Below, piece after piece: positions 35,844 to 46,411 of a DNA stretch of 64,000 nucleotides (its first letter is position 1; each line of letters opens with the position of its first letter). This stretch comes from Apostichopus japonicus. Taxonomy: Eukaryota > Echinodermata > Holothuroidea > Aspidochirotida > Stichopodidae. Location of the stretch: NCBI RefSeq assembly GCF_037975245.1, contig NC_092577.1, positions 1,486,001 through 1,550,000 of the forward strand, read 5' to 3'. A program made the position numbers and the translations under genes. Below the pieces are notes generated by a model. That model made no database searches. It was not told the DNA's origin and was given only the letters and a program-made list of their open reading frames with translations.

Positions 35844-36582
35844 TGTCACAACCCGTTCGGGGATAACCCCCTCAAGTATTTTATTGATTGCTTTACGTGT
35901 TTATTTAATTGGATGCTAATTATTTAGCCATGGTTTTGTGCATCCTTAAGCATTACGTAATCATTTCTTTGTTAACGAGTATCGGAATTCCGTCGGCATC
36001 GGGTATAAATAGAACAGTAAAGCCACGTGCTCTCTCTTTTCAATCTCGGTCTTGAACCGAAAGCAAAACCGTAAGTTGCTCTTGTTTAATTATAACATGT
36101 TAGCTCAGAATTTTAGTTCAAAAGAAACCAATTTCCACCTTCATTGAGATAACATGGACTCATTACTTTACGAATTAAATTCGGTGTTTTTGGTACTTTT
36201 ATAGATGGCAAAAGAGGCAGGGAAGAAACTAAATTAAAGCTTGAACGAGGAAAGAAAGAGAACGTGAAACTATGAAAAGGAAAAGGCCGACGCTCGTATA
36301 GAAAGAAAGAACATTCATTTGTATTAACCATACACGTTGACAGAACCCTCAACGAAACAACACTAGGACCATAAGAAGGAAAGGATGCCATATGAAGTAT
36401 AGAAGTTAAAACGTTTAAAAGGATATATATATATAGAAAATGATGACTTTTAATTGTTCTATGTAACCGCTATTAATTTTATTGTTGTTGTTAGTAATTA
36501 TATCGAGCCTTTGAAACTCATATACTCTCTCTGTCCGTCTTTACACCGTTGTCGACTGCTCTCTTGAAAAGAATCCGTGACA
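35844..36582 (+). repeat. Gypsy-2 3' LTR
   Basis: 739 bp, nearly identical to the 5' LTR. Differences cluster around 36205-36280. Confidence 0.95.
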
Positions 36583-37412
36583 CACTCAATCCTACATCTC
36601 TTACTTTGATAAATATACTATGCAAACACTCCATCCTACATCTCTAACTTTGATAAGTATACTATGCAAACACTCAATCCTATATCTCTTATTTTGATAA
36701 GTATACTATGCAAACACTCCATCCTACATGTCTTACTTTGATAAGTATACTATGCAAACACTCCATCCTACATCTCTTACTTTGATAAGTATACTATGCA
36801 AACACTCCATCCTACATCTCTTAATTTGATAAGTATACTATGCAAACACTCCATCCTACATCTCTTACTTTGATAAGTATACTATGCAAACACTCCATCC
36901 TACATCTCTTAATTTGATAAGTATACTATGCAAACACTCCATCCTACATCTCTTACTTTGATAAGTATACTATGCAAACACTCCATCCTACATCTCTTAC
37001 TTTGATAAGTATACTATGCAAACACTCCATCCTACATCTCTTACTTTGATAAGTATACTATGCAAACACTCCATCCTACATCTCTTACTTTGATAAGTAT
37101 ACTATGCAAGCACTCCATCCTACATCTCTTACTTTGATATGTAGACTATGCAAACATTCCATCCTACATCTCTTACTTTGATAAGTATACTATGCAAACA
37201 CTTCATCCTACATCTCTTACTTTGATAAGTATACTATGCAAACACTCCATCCTACATCTCTTACTTTGATAAGTATACTATGCAAACACTCCATCCTACA
37301 TCTCTTACTTTGATAAGTATACTATGCAAACACTCCATCCTACATCTCTTAATTTGATAAGTATACTATGCAAACACTCCATCCTACATCTCTTACTTTG
37401 ATAAGTATACTA
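36583..37412. repeat. 44 bp satellite, right block
   Basis: About 19 units continuing the array of 27043-28020 after the Gypsy-2 target duplication. AAAG variants are absent here; variants with TTAATTTG occur instead. Confidence 0.95.
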
Positions 37413-39697
37413 TAATGATGATCATTTTTTTTCTATTGTGAAGAGGAGATTGGGGAGAACTATTAATCTAGAGAGGAAAACAAATAGTAAATGCAGTCAA
37501 AGGATTGCAGGTTCAACAGCTCTTTGCTCCGCTTCCAACGTGTATATAAACAGGTACCTGTGAGGTACTTGTACTTATAAAAGATGGATTCTTACAGCTC
37601 CTACAGTATGGGAGACCCTCCACCACCACCACCCCCACCCCCACCCAGGTTGTCTGGTACACTTGTGTGAAGAATTCAAAAGTTACCATTGACCAGGGTA
37701 ATCATTTCCTTGGTGAAGCGCTTTCAGACAGCGCTTTATAAGCATCATTCATTGATTTTGATCGAGTACATACTGTAAGGAATTTTTTCATGAACCAGAA
37801 TGAAAATATTTCATGGTTCCTTGATGTTGTTCATTAGTTTCATTCATAGGGAAATTTCTAACAAAGCCCTATACAACAACAGCAATTTGCTGTATGCACA
37901 CAAACTTTTGATGCCAAAGTAATGCTAAGCCCTGATATCAATTGCAACACACATCAGTGTGTAAAGACTATCTACCATTATCATCATACCAAGTTTGACG
38001 AAATTCCGACTAGTAATAGTAGCCAAGTAATTGCAATTTAGAGTAATTCACATTTGACCCCATGAACTCATTAACCTTCATGATATGAGCACCAAAATCA
38101 ACAGGGTTCATCTACTTACTATGGGCCACCCACGCACCAAGTATGGTAATGATTGGTCATTCCCTTGTTGAGTTATCGTGCATACAAACTTTTGATAACG
38201 AAATATTGCTAAGCCCCCCCCCCCCTTATAAATATGAATGATATCAATTGCAACACACATCAGTGTGTGAAGACTATCTACCAATATCATCATACCAAGT
38301 TTGACAAAATTCCAATAAATAGTAGCCAAGTTATTGCAATTTGGGGTTTTTCACATTTGACCTGTGACCTCATTAATATTTTTTAACTTTGACCTTGTAT
38401 AACTTCGCACACAAAGGTCACACGGGGGTCAACCTATTGACATTTAAGATCAGAAGGTACCTTTAAAATCTGAAAATAGCATCGAAACTGTAAAAATCCC
38501 AAAAACACGAAAGGTCACCAGAGGTCAAATTGAGGTCAAGGGTCACCCAGATGCGGGTCCAAAACTGGATTACATTGAAGCAACTCCCAACCTTAACGGA
38601 CAGTCCGTTATCAAGTTATCATAAAAATACTAGTTTTTATCATTAATTGACCTTTGTTGACCTCGGATCACATGACCGTTAAGTTTGAAAATATTCCCTT
38701 ATACTATTTGCAACTTGTCAAAAAATATCAACCGTGTCACACCTTGGAACTGGGAGTTTTTGGGCTAAATGTCTGAAAATTAACTTTGACCTCGTATAAC
38801 TCCGCACACGAAGGTCACACGGAGGTCAACATATTGACATTTATGATCAGAAAGTACTGTACCTTTGATATCTGAAAATAGCATCGAAACTGTAAAAATC
38901 CCCAAAACATGAAAAGGTCACCAGAGGTCAAATTGAGGTCAAGGGTCACCCAGATGCAGGTCGACAATTGGATTACATTGAAGCAACTCCCAACCCTAAC
39001 AGACAATTTGTTCTCAAGTTATCGCATAAATACTAGTTTTTTATCATTAATTGACCTTTGGTGACCTTGGATCATATGACCGGTAGTTTGAAAATATTCC
39101 CTTATACCATTTGCAACTTGTCCCAAAATATCAATGGTGTCACACCTTAGCCCTGGGAGTTATTGCACTAAATGTCTGAAGATGAACTTTGACCTCATAT
39201 AACTTAACACACAAAGGTCACCGTGGGTCAACTTATTGACATTTTTGTTCGGTGAGACGTGAATATAGCATCAAACTATAAAAATTCAAACATTTTTTCT
39301 TTGCCCATTTCCCACCCCCCCCCCCCAAAATACTAGTTTTTTAACATTAATTGACCTTTGGTGACCTCGGATCACATGACCGTAAAGTTTAAAAGTATTC
39401 CCCTATACCATTTGCAACGATCCCTTACCCCATTCACAACTACTCCCAAAATATCAACCATGTCGGACCCTGTCAATGGGAGTTATTGCTGTTTGTAATA
39501 TATTGGTTTTTGGCATCTAACTGACCTTTGCCGGCACCAAAATCAATGGGGTTCATCTAGTTACTATGGGCCACCCACCCACGAAGTATGGGAGTGATCG
39601 GTAATTCCCTTGTTGAGTTATCGTGCATACAAGCTAAAGCATCACACACACTCACACACGCACGCCAACCTGAATACATAGGTTTCTTTGCTTTAGC
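37413..39697. repeat. GGTCA-rich repeat region, second copy
   Basis: Related to the insertion at 33016-35137: shared phrases include GACCTTTGGTGACCT(T/C)GGATCA and TCGCACACGAAGGTCAC. A block of about 150 bp is repeated at 37905-38060 and 38225-38365, and another at 38380-38720 and 38780-39110. The unit ends at 39697 in GGTTTCTTTGCTTTAGCAAG-type hairpin sequence, just where homology between the 3' flanks of zinc-finger genes B and C begins. 37413-37900 is otherwise featureless. Confidence 0.65.
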
Positions 39698-39779
39698 AAG
39701 GAACCAAAAAGCTGAGAGTTGAAATGCCGCATTTTGATGTGTCCTCCAATTTCCATACCCAGAAAAGAACAAAAGATTT

Positions 39780-40119
39780 TCTTACAATAGCTACATTGAT
39801 AAGACTTCTATCCTGTTTGAGATCCTTCAAGTGTCCTCAGATGTCCAAAGGCTCATTCTTACAGTAGCTACACTGATAAGGCTTCTCTCCTGTATGTGTT
39901 GTTTCATGGCTCCTAAATCTAGCAGCTTTGGAAAACTTTTTGTCACAGAAGTCCCCCTAATAGGGCCTCTCTTTTGTGTGTGCTCTTTCATGGACCTTCC
40001 AATTACTTGAATAGGCAAATTGTTTGTCACAGTAGCTACACTGATAAGGTTTCTCTCCTGTGTGTGTTCTTTCATGTATCCTCACTTTCCAAGGATCAGC
40101 AAACATTTTGTTACAGTAG
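39780..40119 (-). pseudogene. Frameshifted tail of zinc-finger gene B
   Basis: Three or four further finger units are readable but in different frames, with linkers such as THTKERPY and [10 protein letters not shown]. The main frame leaves them because of a 2 bp contraction in the ACACAC run of the linker codons near 40150. Confidence 0.75.
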
Positions 40120-41138
40120 TTACACTGATGAGGCTTCTCTCCTGTGTGTTCTTTCATGCCTCTTCAAAGCTTGAGACTGAGCAAACAATTTCTTACAGTA
40201 GCTACATTGATAAGACTTCTCTCCTGTGTGTGTTTTTTCATGGCTCTTTACTCTAGCAACTAGGGCAAACTTTTTGTCACAGTAGTTACACTGAAATGGC
40301 TTCTCACCTGTGTGTGTACTTTCATGTGTCCTAACTTGTCCAGATTCAGCAAACAATTTCTTACAATAGCTACACTGATAAGGTTTCTCTCCTGTGTGAG
40401 TTCTTTCATGTCTCCTTGTTTCTCCAGATCCAACAAACTTCTTGTCACAGTAGTTGCACTGATAAGGTTTCTCTCCTGTATGTGTTCTTTCATGTCTCCT
40501 CATTTGTCCAGACCCGACAAAAGTTTTCTTACAGTAGTTACACTGATAAGGCTTCTCTCCTGTATGCCTTCTTTCATGTATCTGCAAGCAACCAGTTTGG
40601 GAAAATGTTTTCCCACAATAGCTACACTGATAAGGCTTCTCTCCTGTATGTGTTCTTTCATGTGTCCTCAAATGTCCACATGAAGAAAACATTTTCCCAC
40701 AATAGCTACACTGATAAGGCTTCTCTCCAGTATGCGTTCTTTCATGTTCCCTCAAACTTGAAGATTGAGCAAACATTTTCTCACAGTAACTACAATGGTA
40801 AGGCTTCTCTGCTGTGTGTGTACTTTCATGTATCTTCAATTGTCTAGATTCAGCAAACATTTTCTCACAGAAGTTGCACTGATAAGGATTCCCTCCTTTA
40901 TATGTTCTTTCATGGCTCTTCAAACTAGCAGCTTGAGCAAACATTTGGTCACAGTAGTTTTGTTTGGAATCACCAAAGGAGTTTTCTCCATCATTGGCCT
41001 TATCCTCCAGTCTGAATAAAACATGACATGAGTAGCTATCAACTGGTTCCCCAGACTCCTTTTCTTTCTTTGTAACATCCTGTTGATGTCCTTGGTGATG
41101 TGAGTGAGCAATGTGTCCAGAGGACAGTCCCGGCGATA
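40120..41138 (-). CDS. C2H2 zinc-finger gene B, terminal exon
   Basis: The exon starts at 41138 after the acceptor TTCTCAG; earlier exons and the true start codon were not found. A Ser/His-rich segment ([16 protein letters not shown]) leads into one degenerate finger lacking its first Cys, then nine complete C2H2 fingers with TGEKPYQC linkers. The frame ends in THRREASSV, where a 2 bp loss in the linker shifts it. The product would be a nuclear sequence-specific DNA-binding protein. There is no KRAB, SCAN or BTB domain in this exon. It may still be functional with a truncated array. It is a tandem paralogue of genes A and C. Confidence 0.8.
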
Positions 41139-41779
41139 CTGAGAATTTAAGCAAAACACGAGGTTAAAATAGAAGGCTGTCAGGACATTGGTTCATATTT
41201 TAATGTGACATTTTAAAAGAGATAATTTTCATTTATGACTACAGATCAAATTTGCATTCAATCTTGCTATTCGGTAGCACCAAGAAGGTTCTAGCACTCC
41301 TGTGAACTTCATATGGTACTTCAGATGACATTTGAGCTTTGTGCACATGCAGCCTGCAGTGCCCTGCACAAATCTGTGTTCTACAGTACAGTAATTCCTG
41401 AAATGAATTCGCATACCACACATGAAGTTATTCCAAGGTTCAGTTTTAGGTGTTAAAAGGAGTTTCTGGATATTAATGATGATTGCTTTTAAACAAACTT
41501 ACTAAAAAGACACATCCTCGTAGCATTTTGGATCAATAAGATTGGAATGTGTAAATATTGAGAGAACTTGTAATTGCATGCATCTGCCAACAGCAGAATA
41601 AAGTCATCAGATTCAAATGTCTTTGTTTGTCTAAAATTGAATTATAAATTCAGAGTTGTTTGCTAATTTGAATTTATTTCTGGAACATTCATAAAAACCC
41701 AGTAACAATTCTGTGGACAATTTTAATCTTGGGATAGTACAGTAGCCTACTGTACATGGAATCAAGCCTATACTAAATG
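41139..41779. other. Intron or upstream region of gene B
   Basis: No exon recognised. Contains a doubled heptamer TACAGTACAGTA at 41382-41393 and single ones at 41738 and 41748. Confidence 0.45.
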
Positions 41780-42344
41780 AGACCCGTCAACTCTCCCGGT
41801 TTTACCGGGAGAGTCCCAGTTTTACCGGTTTTTGCTTGAATCTCCCGGCCTCCCAGTTTCATATTCTATTCCCCCGGTTTTTTAATGTTTCATCACTTGC
41901 AACATTTCTGAAAATAGCCAACAATTAGTCCTATGCTTTGCAATTCCCCACAGTAATGCTGAACAGGAAAGGCTATTCAGTGTAGTTCGCAAGAACAAGA
42001 CAGACAGTACAGTAGGTCAAGTTTCAAGCTTGATGGGACTCTATCTAGCATACTAGCCATGAAGTCACATTACCCAGAGTCCACTGTTCCCTGTTTCAAA
42101 TGGAAGCCTACTAAAGAAACCCTGTAGAAAGCGAAGCAAGCTGCTGTAAACTACAACAAGAAACACTGATTGGATGATTCTCTCATTGTATTGCATAAGT
42201 AGACTACACTGATTTAGGAGTATTTACAGAATATCATTTCAGTTGGAAATTACCAACCTCATTATTTTCCTCTTGTTCTCCCTATTTTTTGGCCATGAAA
42301 AATGTTATTCTCCCTATTTTGGGGTCAAACAGGTTGACAGGTCT
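41780..42344 (+). mobile_element. Deletion derivative of a hAT-like transposon
   Basis: Inverted ends AGACCCGTCAAC and the complement of AGACCTGTCAAC enclose CCCGG-rich palindromic subterminal sequence (CTCCCGGTTTTACCGGGAG) and the C-terminal piece of a transposase-like protein. No clear target duplication is visible. Confidence 0.6.
41931..42169 (+). pseudogene. hAT-family C-terminal dimerisation region, fragment
   Basis: The frame reads IPHSNAEQERLFSVVRKNKTD, which matches the hAT dimerisation signature (PHSNA-x-ER-x-FS), then LDGTLSSILAMK and a Lys-rich end before TGA at 42167. Two lesions are present: a TACAGTA at 42008-42014 adds 5 bp and shifts the frame, and a TAG stands at 42125-42127. 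In active transposases this region mediates oligomerisation. No DDE core remains nearby. Too broken to appear as one reading frame. Confidence 0.65.
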
Positions 42345-43108
42345 GCTATAGGGGCAAGTCCATGAAAAACAGGGAAGTCTGGTAATGTTAATAGTGTAAC
42401 TCTGTTACTGTAAAGTTGTGAAGCAATGAGAGTTCAGTTTGGACGGTGTGTAACCATTGTGGTAGTTTAAATCCCCTTGGAATTGTTATCTCTCCTGGCA
42501 TTAAGTAAACCAGTTGAAATTATTGGCAGATTATTACTTTTGCGGCTGCTCCTATGGATCAGCATGTGGTATCAGGCTTATCCTGGGATGGTGATATATA
42601 TACACAATGTGTGATATTTTCTAGGGATACTCATGTGATCACATTCATCTCTGTAAATGATTACAATTGTTAGGGCATGGTAGGAATGCACTGTAGTTTT
42701 TGTGCATTATGTCTTTAGCTAAGTTGTAGGGTAAAGTTCATCACTTGTATGTACATGTGGTATTTCCACGTTGACCACGTATGTTAAGGGATTGATATCA
42801 AATGCATTACCTTGGAGGGACAGGAACGTCTACTCTGGTTGCTCTTGGAAGAAACATTCTTGTTGGTAGGCTTCACTCCCATGAAGCTTCAAGTTTGTAA
42901 AATACATCCAGTACAACACACCTAATCTTACTGTAAGAAGTTTTCTTTTCAATATATCACTGTTAAAAATAGCATCACCTCTCTGGATTGATTATGTGTA
43001 CATAGCTTCATTCTCTGTCAATTACAATACTACTAGTACTAGTCTAACTCTAGTCTATGAACCCTGAATGGCTGGCGCTTCTCACAAAAGTGTTACAATA
43101 TTCAAAGA
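42345..43108. other. Intergenic, nothing recognised
   Basis: No gene or known repeat. TACTGTA occurs at 42406 and 42929. Confidence 0.4.
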
Positions 43109-43350
43109 GGCTATTCTTACGACTAGTCGTAACAATAACTTTTACGCATGCGCAGTTGCTTCAACGTAGCTATTTTTACGACTAGGACTTACTATTTTTA
43201 CGACTAGGAGTAACAATATTTTCCGGTTAAGGGTTGGGTTAGGGTTACCCCTACTACATGCGCAGTTGCTTTATTTACTTTACTGCGCAGGAATTCGCCG
43301 ATGTCGTAAGAATAGTTTTACAATTGTTACGACTAGTCGTAAGAATAGCC
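43109..43350. mobile_element. 242 bp MITE with perfect 28 bp inverted ends
   Basis: 43109-43136 (GGCTATTCTTACGACTAGTC onward) is the exact complement of 43323-43350. The core GACTAGTC is itself palindromic, and further TTACGACTAG copies occur inside. GCATGCGCAGTTGCTT appears twice. A GGGTTAGGGTTA stretch lies at about 43228-43245. No clear target duplication. Non-coding. Confidence 0.85.
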
Positions 43351-43550
43351 ACGGCCTACAATATATTACTATTAGAATTATGCTATCACTTAAAATTGCC
43401 CGATAATTATAATCTTGGCCTTTTAATCTGTTCCTCATTTGCATTAAAGCGTTTTTGCTCATCTCTTAAAGAGAAGTAAATACGCATAATGCTACTGCTA
43501 GACCTACAGTATTTAGTAGTCCAGAATCATGTACTGTACTGTATTACAGG

Positions 43551-43720
43551 GTTTTTTTCGCGGAACCCTTACCAGTGATAACAGTTGTATCGTTCACATG
43601 TTCCACCTTTACCGAGAAATCAGTCATTTTGTTTCTCGTTAATCTTCTGCAAATTTCGCCTTTGGTCGGTTTCGTCTTGCGAATTTCTTTTTTTTTTTTA
43701 CACTTGACAATATTTGAAAA
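43551..43720. repeat. Dispersed repeat R1, divergent copy 3
   Basis: Resembles 2735-2945 and 15503-15745 through TTTCGCGGAACCCTTACC, TTCCACCTTTACCGA and TTTCGTCTTGCGAATTTC, with many substitutions. Confidence 0.5.
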
Positions 43721-43812
43721 TTGCAGCCCTAAAGTTGTGATTGTGGTTGCAGCAAAAGACTACGGTAGAACTAGAAGACGACAAGAATTAATTAATGAAT
43801 GGTTGCATACCT

Positions 43813-44422
43813 ACGGAAGCGTAGAAAAGTCATGTAGGCTGTCATTTTGATGATGATATTGTAACAACTCGTCGATATATCAAGGTGAAAATTGACGTTT
43901 TGACTACATATTCTAAATCGTCAACATGTCGAAAGTCTGAAGGTAAAAAAATATCCGTTTTCTTGAAATGAATCACCTCTTCATGGTAACAAAAATATGA
44001 CAATTGACCTTATAATACCAAATGCGTCAAAATGCCATGATAAATCTGAAAACTGACTACGTTTAGTCTAAGTGTATCTAGCCAAAACGTGAGATTTATG
44101 ATATTTTGACGTGTTAATACCTATTGACAAAATCGTCAAGTTTCAACTTGTTGACAGTTTGATGGCTTTGTGCAACGCGACAAAACGTCAGTAATAATCA
44201 ATTTTTTTGTTGTCACTTTCATAAGTTGGAATGATGGAGTCAAAACGAAAACTTGGCTTCTGCCATTTTGATGAGATCACAGCAATACGTCAATTTCATG
44301 GTTTTGCTTATTTGGACGTTTTCATATTGGCTGACAAAATTGCATATTTTCAGATTGATGTAATTTTGACGAATTGTTGCATCTCAATCACGTCAGTTAA
44401 CATGTACCTTCTACGCTTCCGT
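43813..44422. mobile_element. MITE rich in TGACG motifs
   Basis: The 14 bp end ACGGAAGCGTAGAA is perfectly inverted at 44409-44422. Inside, the pentamer TGACG or its complement CGTCA recurs a dozen or more times. No ORF or target duplication was recognised. Confidence 0.6.
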
Positions 44423-44458
44423 TACCAGAAGCGCTTCTGTTTTTTCTTTGCAGTATGC

Positions 44459-44705
44459 TATGGCAAGCCATATGTGCAATAATTCGATTAACAGAGTTTG
44501 TCGCCGATAAACTCTGTCTTTCGATCGGTATACACAGATTATCGAATGGATAACCGTGTTTTTTGCGATAAATTCAGTTTATCGAGCGAAAAGCAGGGTT
44601 ACCTCGATCAACTAAGATTATCGGCGATAAACCGAGTTTATCAAATAGGAGATATGTTTTTCGCTCAATAAACTAAGTTAATCGATAATCTCTGTTTAGT
44701 ATCCA
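44459..44705. repeat. Diverged end of a CATGG-family element
   Basis: Starts TATGGCAAGCC, as the 15782-18037 element does at its right end. It continues into degraded ~20 bp units (CGATAAACTCTGTCTTTCGATCGG and similar). The opposite end was not found. Confidence 0.6.
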
Positions 44706-45769
44706 GTCAGAAGGCACCACACCACAATAAGAGTAGTGTGTCTGCGCTCGAAAAGTATATCGTCCGGGAAAAGAGCTAAAACAACCAAATGTGAATGCTT
44801 GTTTATGCATATTATCAGTTACCATCATTGTCGTTTCTTCCATCATGTCAAAGTCCTTAACTTAAAGTACAGATGATGTCAAAATGGAGAAGATTGAAAG
44901 TGACATAAACCATGCAACAATTCATTGTGGTGCGACACCTGAAGGCAATATGAAGGTAGCATACGCCCATTAAAAGCCCCATTGACCTTCACACTTAACC
45001 ACAAAAGTTAATGTGGTCTTACAGTCTAGATAGAAGTTTTCACTAGCTTAATGCTGCCCATCACTGGATAGGTGACATGTTGGCCTCTCATGGCAACATC
45101 AATTTTCCGTATCATGACTATGTAGATAGTTTGCTATCAGAGCCTGAGGTTTTTGTCACTTGTAAACAAACCTTTTCACTCAGTAGTAAACAATTTTAAC
45201 GCTGCTCCTGGAAGGCCAAAAGGGGTCTAAAATTGTCTCAATCGACCCAATATTTGCACCACATGTACTTCCATTCATGCTATTCATCATGAGAGCCACA
45301 ATAAAATACAGATCCCGATTGATAACGCATCAAGAAAGATGTCCACTTATTGCATTTTGCCACTATCCCTGATACAGGAAACATATGGGCAGATTGATAT
45401 AGACCCTAATAGGAGTAAGCAACCTGAAACATATATACCATGGTAATGGGGAGTGGGTGTGAACCTAAAGTGTGGGTCTAGAAATTCCAAACTGTAAAGG
45501 GATTGTTCAGGTAGACTTGGGATGGCAAGGCATTTTGGAGGTGCAGAAACGCACTTCACAGGCAAATATATTGGATGCTCCCCTACCCATCCACCCCACA
45601 TGGGGTTTTGAAAATCTCCAGACTGGATTAGGTGGGGCATGAACCTTAATAGATGGGATGTTGTTGTATAAACAAGTTAAGATTGGGGTGTGGATGTGGG
45701 TTAGTTTGTCGCTACCCTCAGGTTGGGCGGTTTGAAAATATAATGCAAAAGTAGAGAGTTGATATGCCA
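44706..45769. other. 3' flank of zinc-finger gene C
   Basis: No gene seen in 44706-45330. 45340-45760 parallels the 3' flanks of genes A and B (4820-5100 and 39700-39780), part of the tandem duplication. Confidence 0.45.
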
Positions 45770-46411
45770 TGTTTTGATGTGTCCTCCGATTTTCAAACAC
45801 AAAAAAGATTTTCTTACAATAGCTACATTGCATGATAAGGCTTCTATCCTGTATTGTTCTTTCATGTGTCCTCAAATGTCCAGATACAGAAACTTAAATT
45901 CTTACAGTAGCTACATTGAAAAAGTTTCTCTTCTGTGTGTGTTCTTTTATAAGTCCTCAAATGTCCAGAAAAAGCAAACATTCTCTTACAGTAGCTGCTG
46001 CACTGATAAGACCTCTCTCCTGTGTGTGTTCTTTCATGTCCCCTCAAGTGTCCTCATAATACAAACATATTTTCAGAGAAAGCACACCGATCAGGCTTTT
46101 CCTGTGTATGATTTTATATGTCTCTTCAAACTAGAAGCTTGAGCAAACTTTTTGTCACAGTAGTGACACTAATAAGGCTTCTCTCCTATATGTGTTCTTT
46201 CATGAGTCCTCATATGTCCAGATTGAGAAAACTTTTTCTTACAGTAGTTACACTGATAAGGTTTCTCTCCTGTGTGTGTTCTTTCATGTGCCCTCAATGT
46301 TCCAGATTGAGCAAACATTTTCTCACAGTAACTACACTGATAATGCTTCTCTCCTGTATGTATTTTTTCATGTTTCCTCAAACTGTCAGATGATGCAAAC
46401 ATTTTCTTGCA
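45770..46411 (-). pseudogene. Decayed tail of zinc-finger gene C
   Basis: Fingers continue in frame after the stop at 46412 ([44 protein letters not shown]) until a second stop, CAG to TAG at 46169. Below that, four or five units down to 45770 carry indels, one with a doubled codon (CSSYC). Confidence 0.75.

Larger units (their letters stand above)
28021..36582 (+). mobile_element. Gypsy-2: Gmr1-like Ty3/Gypsy element
   Basis: A complete element flanked by a 5 bp target duplication CACTC (28016-28020 and 36583-36587) inside the satellite. LTRs of 738 and 739 bp start TGTCAC and end GTGACA. The order is gag, protease, integrase, RT, RNase H, with integrase ahead of RT; this is the Gmr1 arrangement and unlike ordinary Gypsy. 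Defects are a frame break in protease, a 2.1 kb insertion between RT and RNase H, an in-frame TGA in RNase H, and Asn in place of Tyr in the RT catalytic box. LTRs differ at about a dozen positions by eye, so it is moderately young. Confidence 0.92.

Noticed and set aside
43225-43250. Interstitial telomere
   Set aside because: Only two imperfect GGGTTA units inside a MITE; too short to call telomeric.
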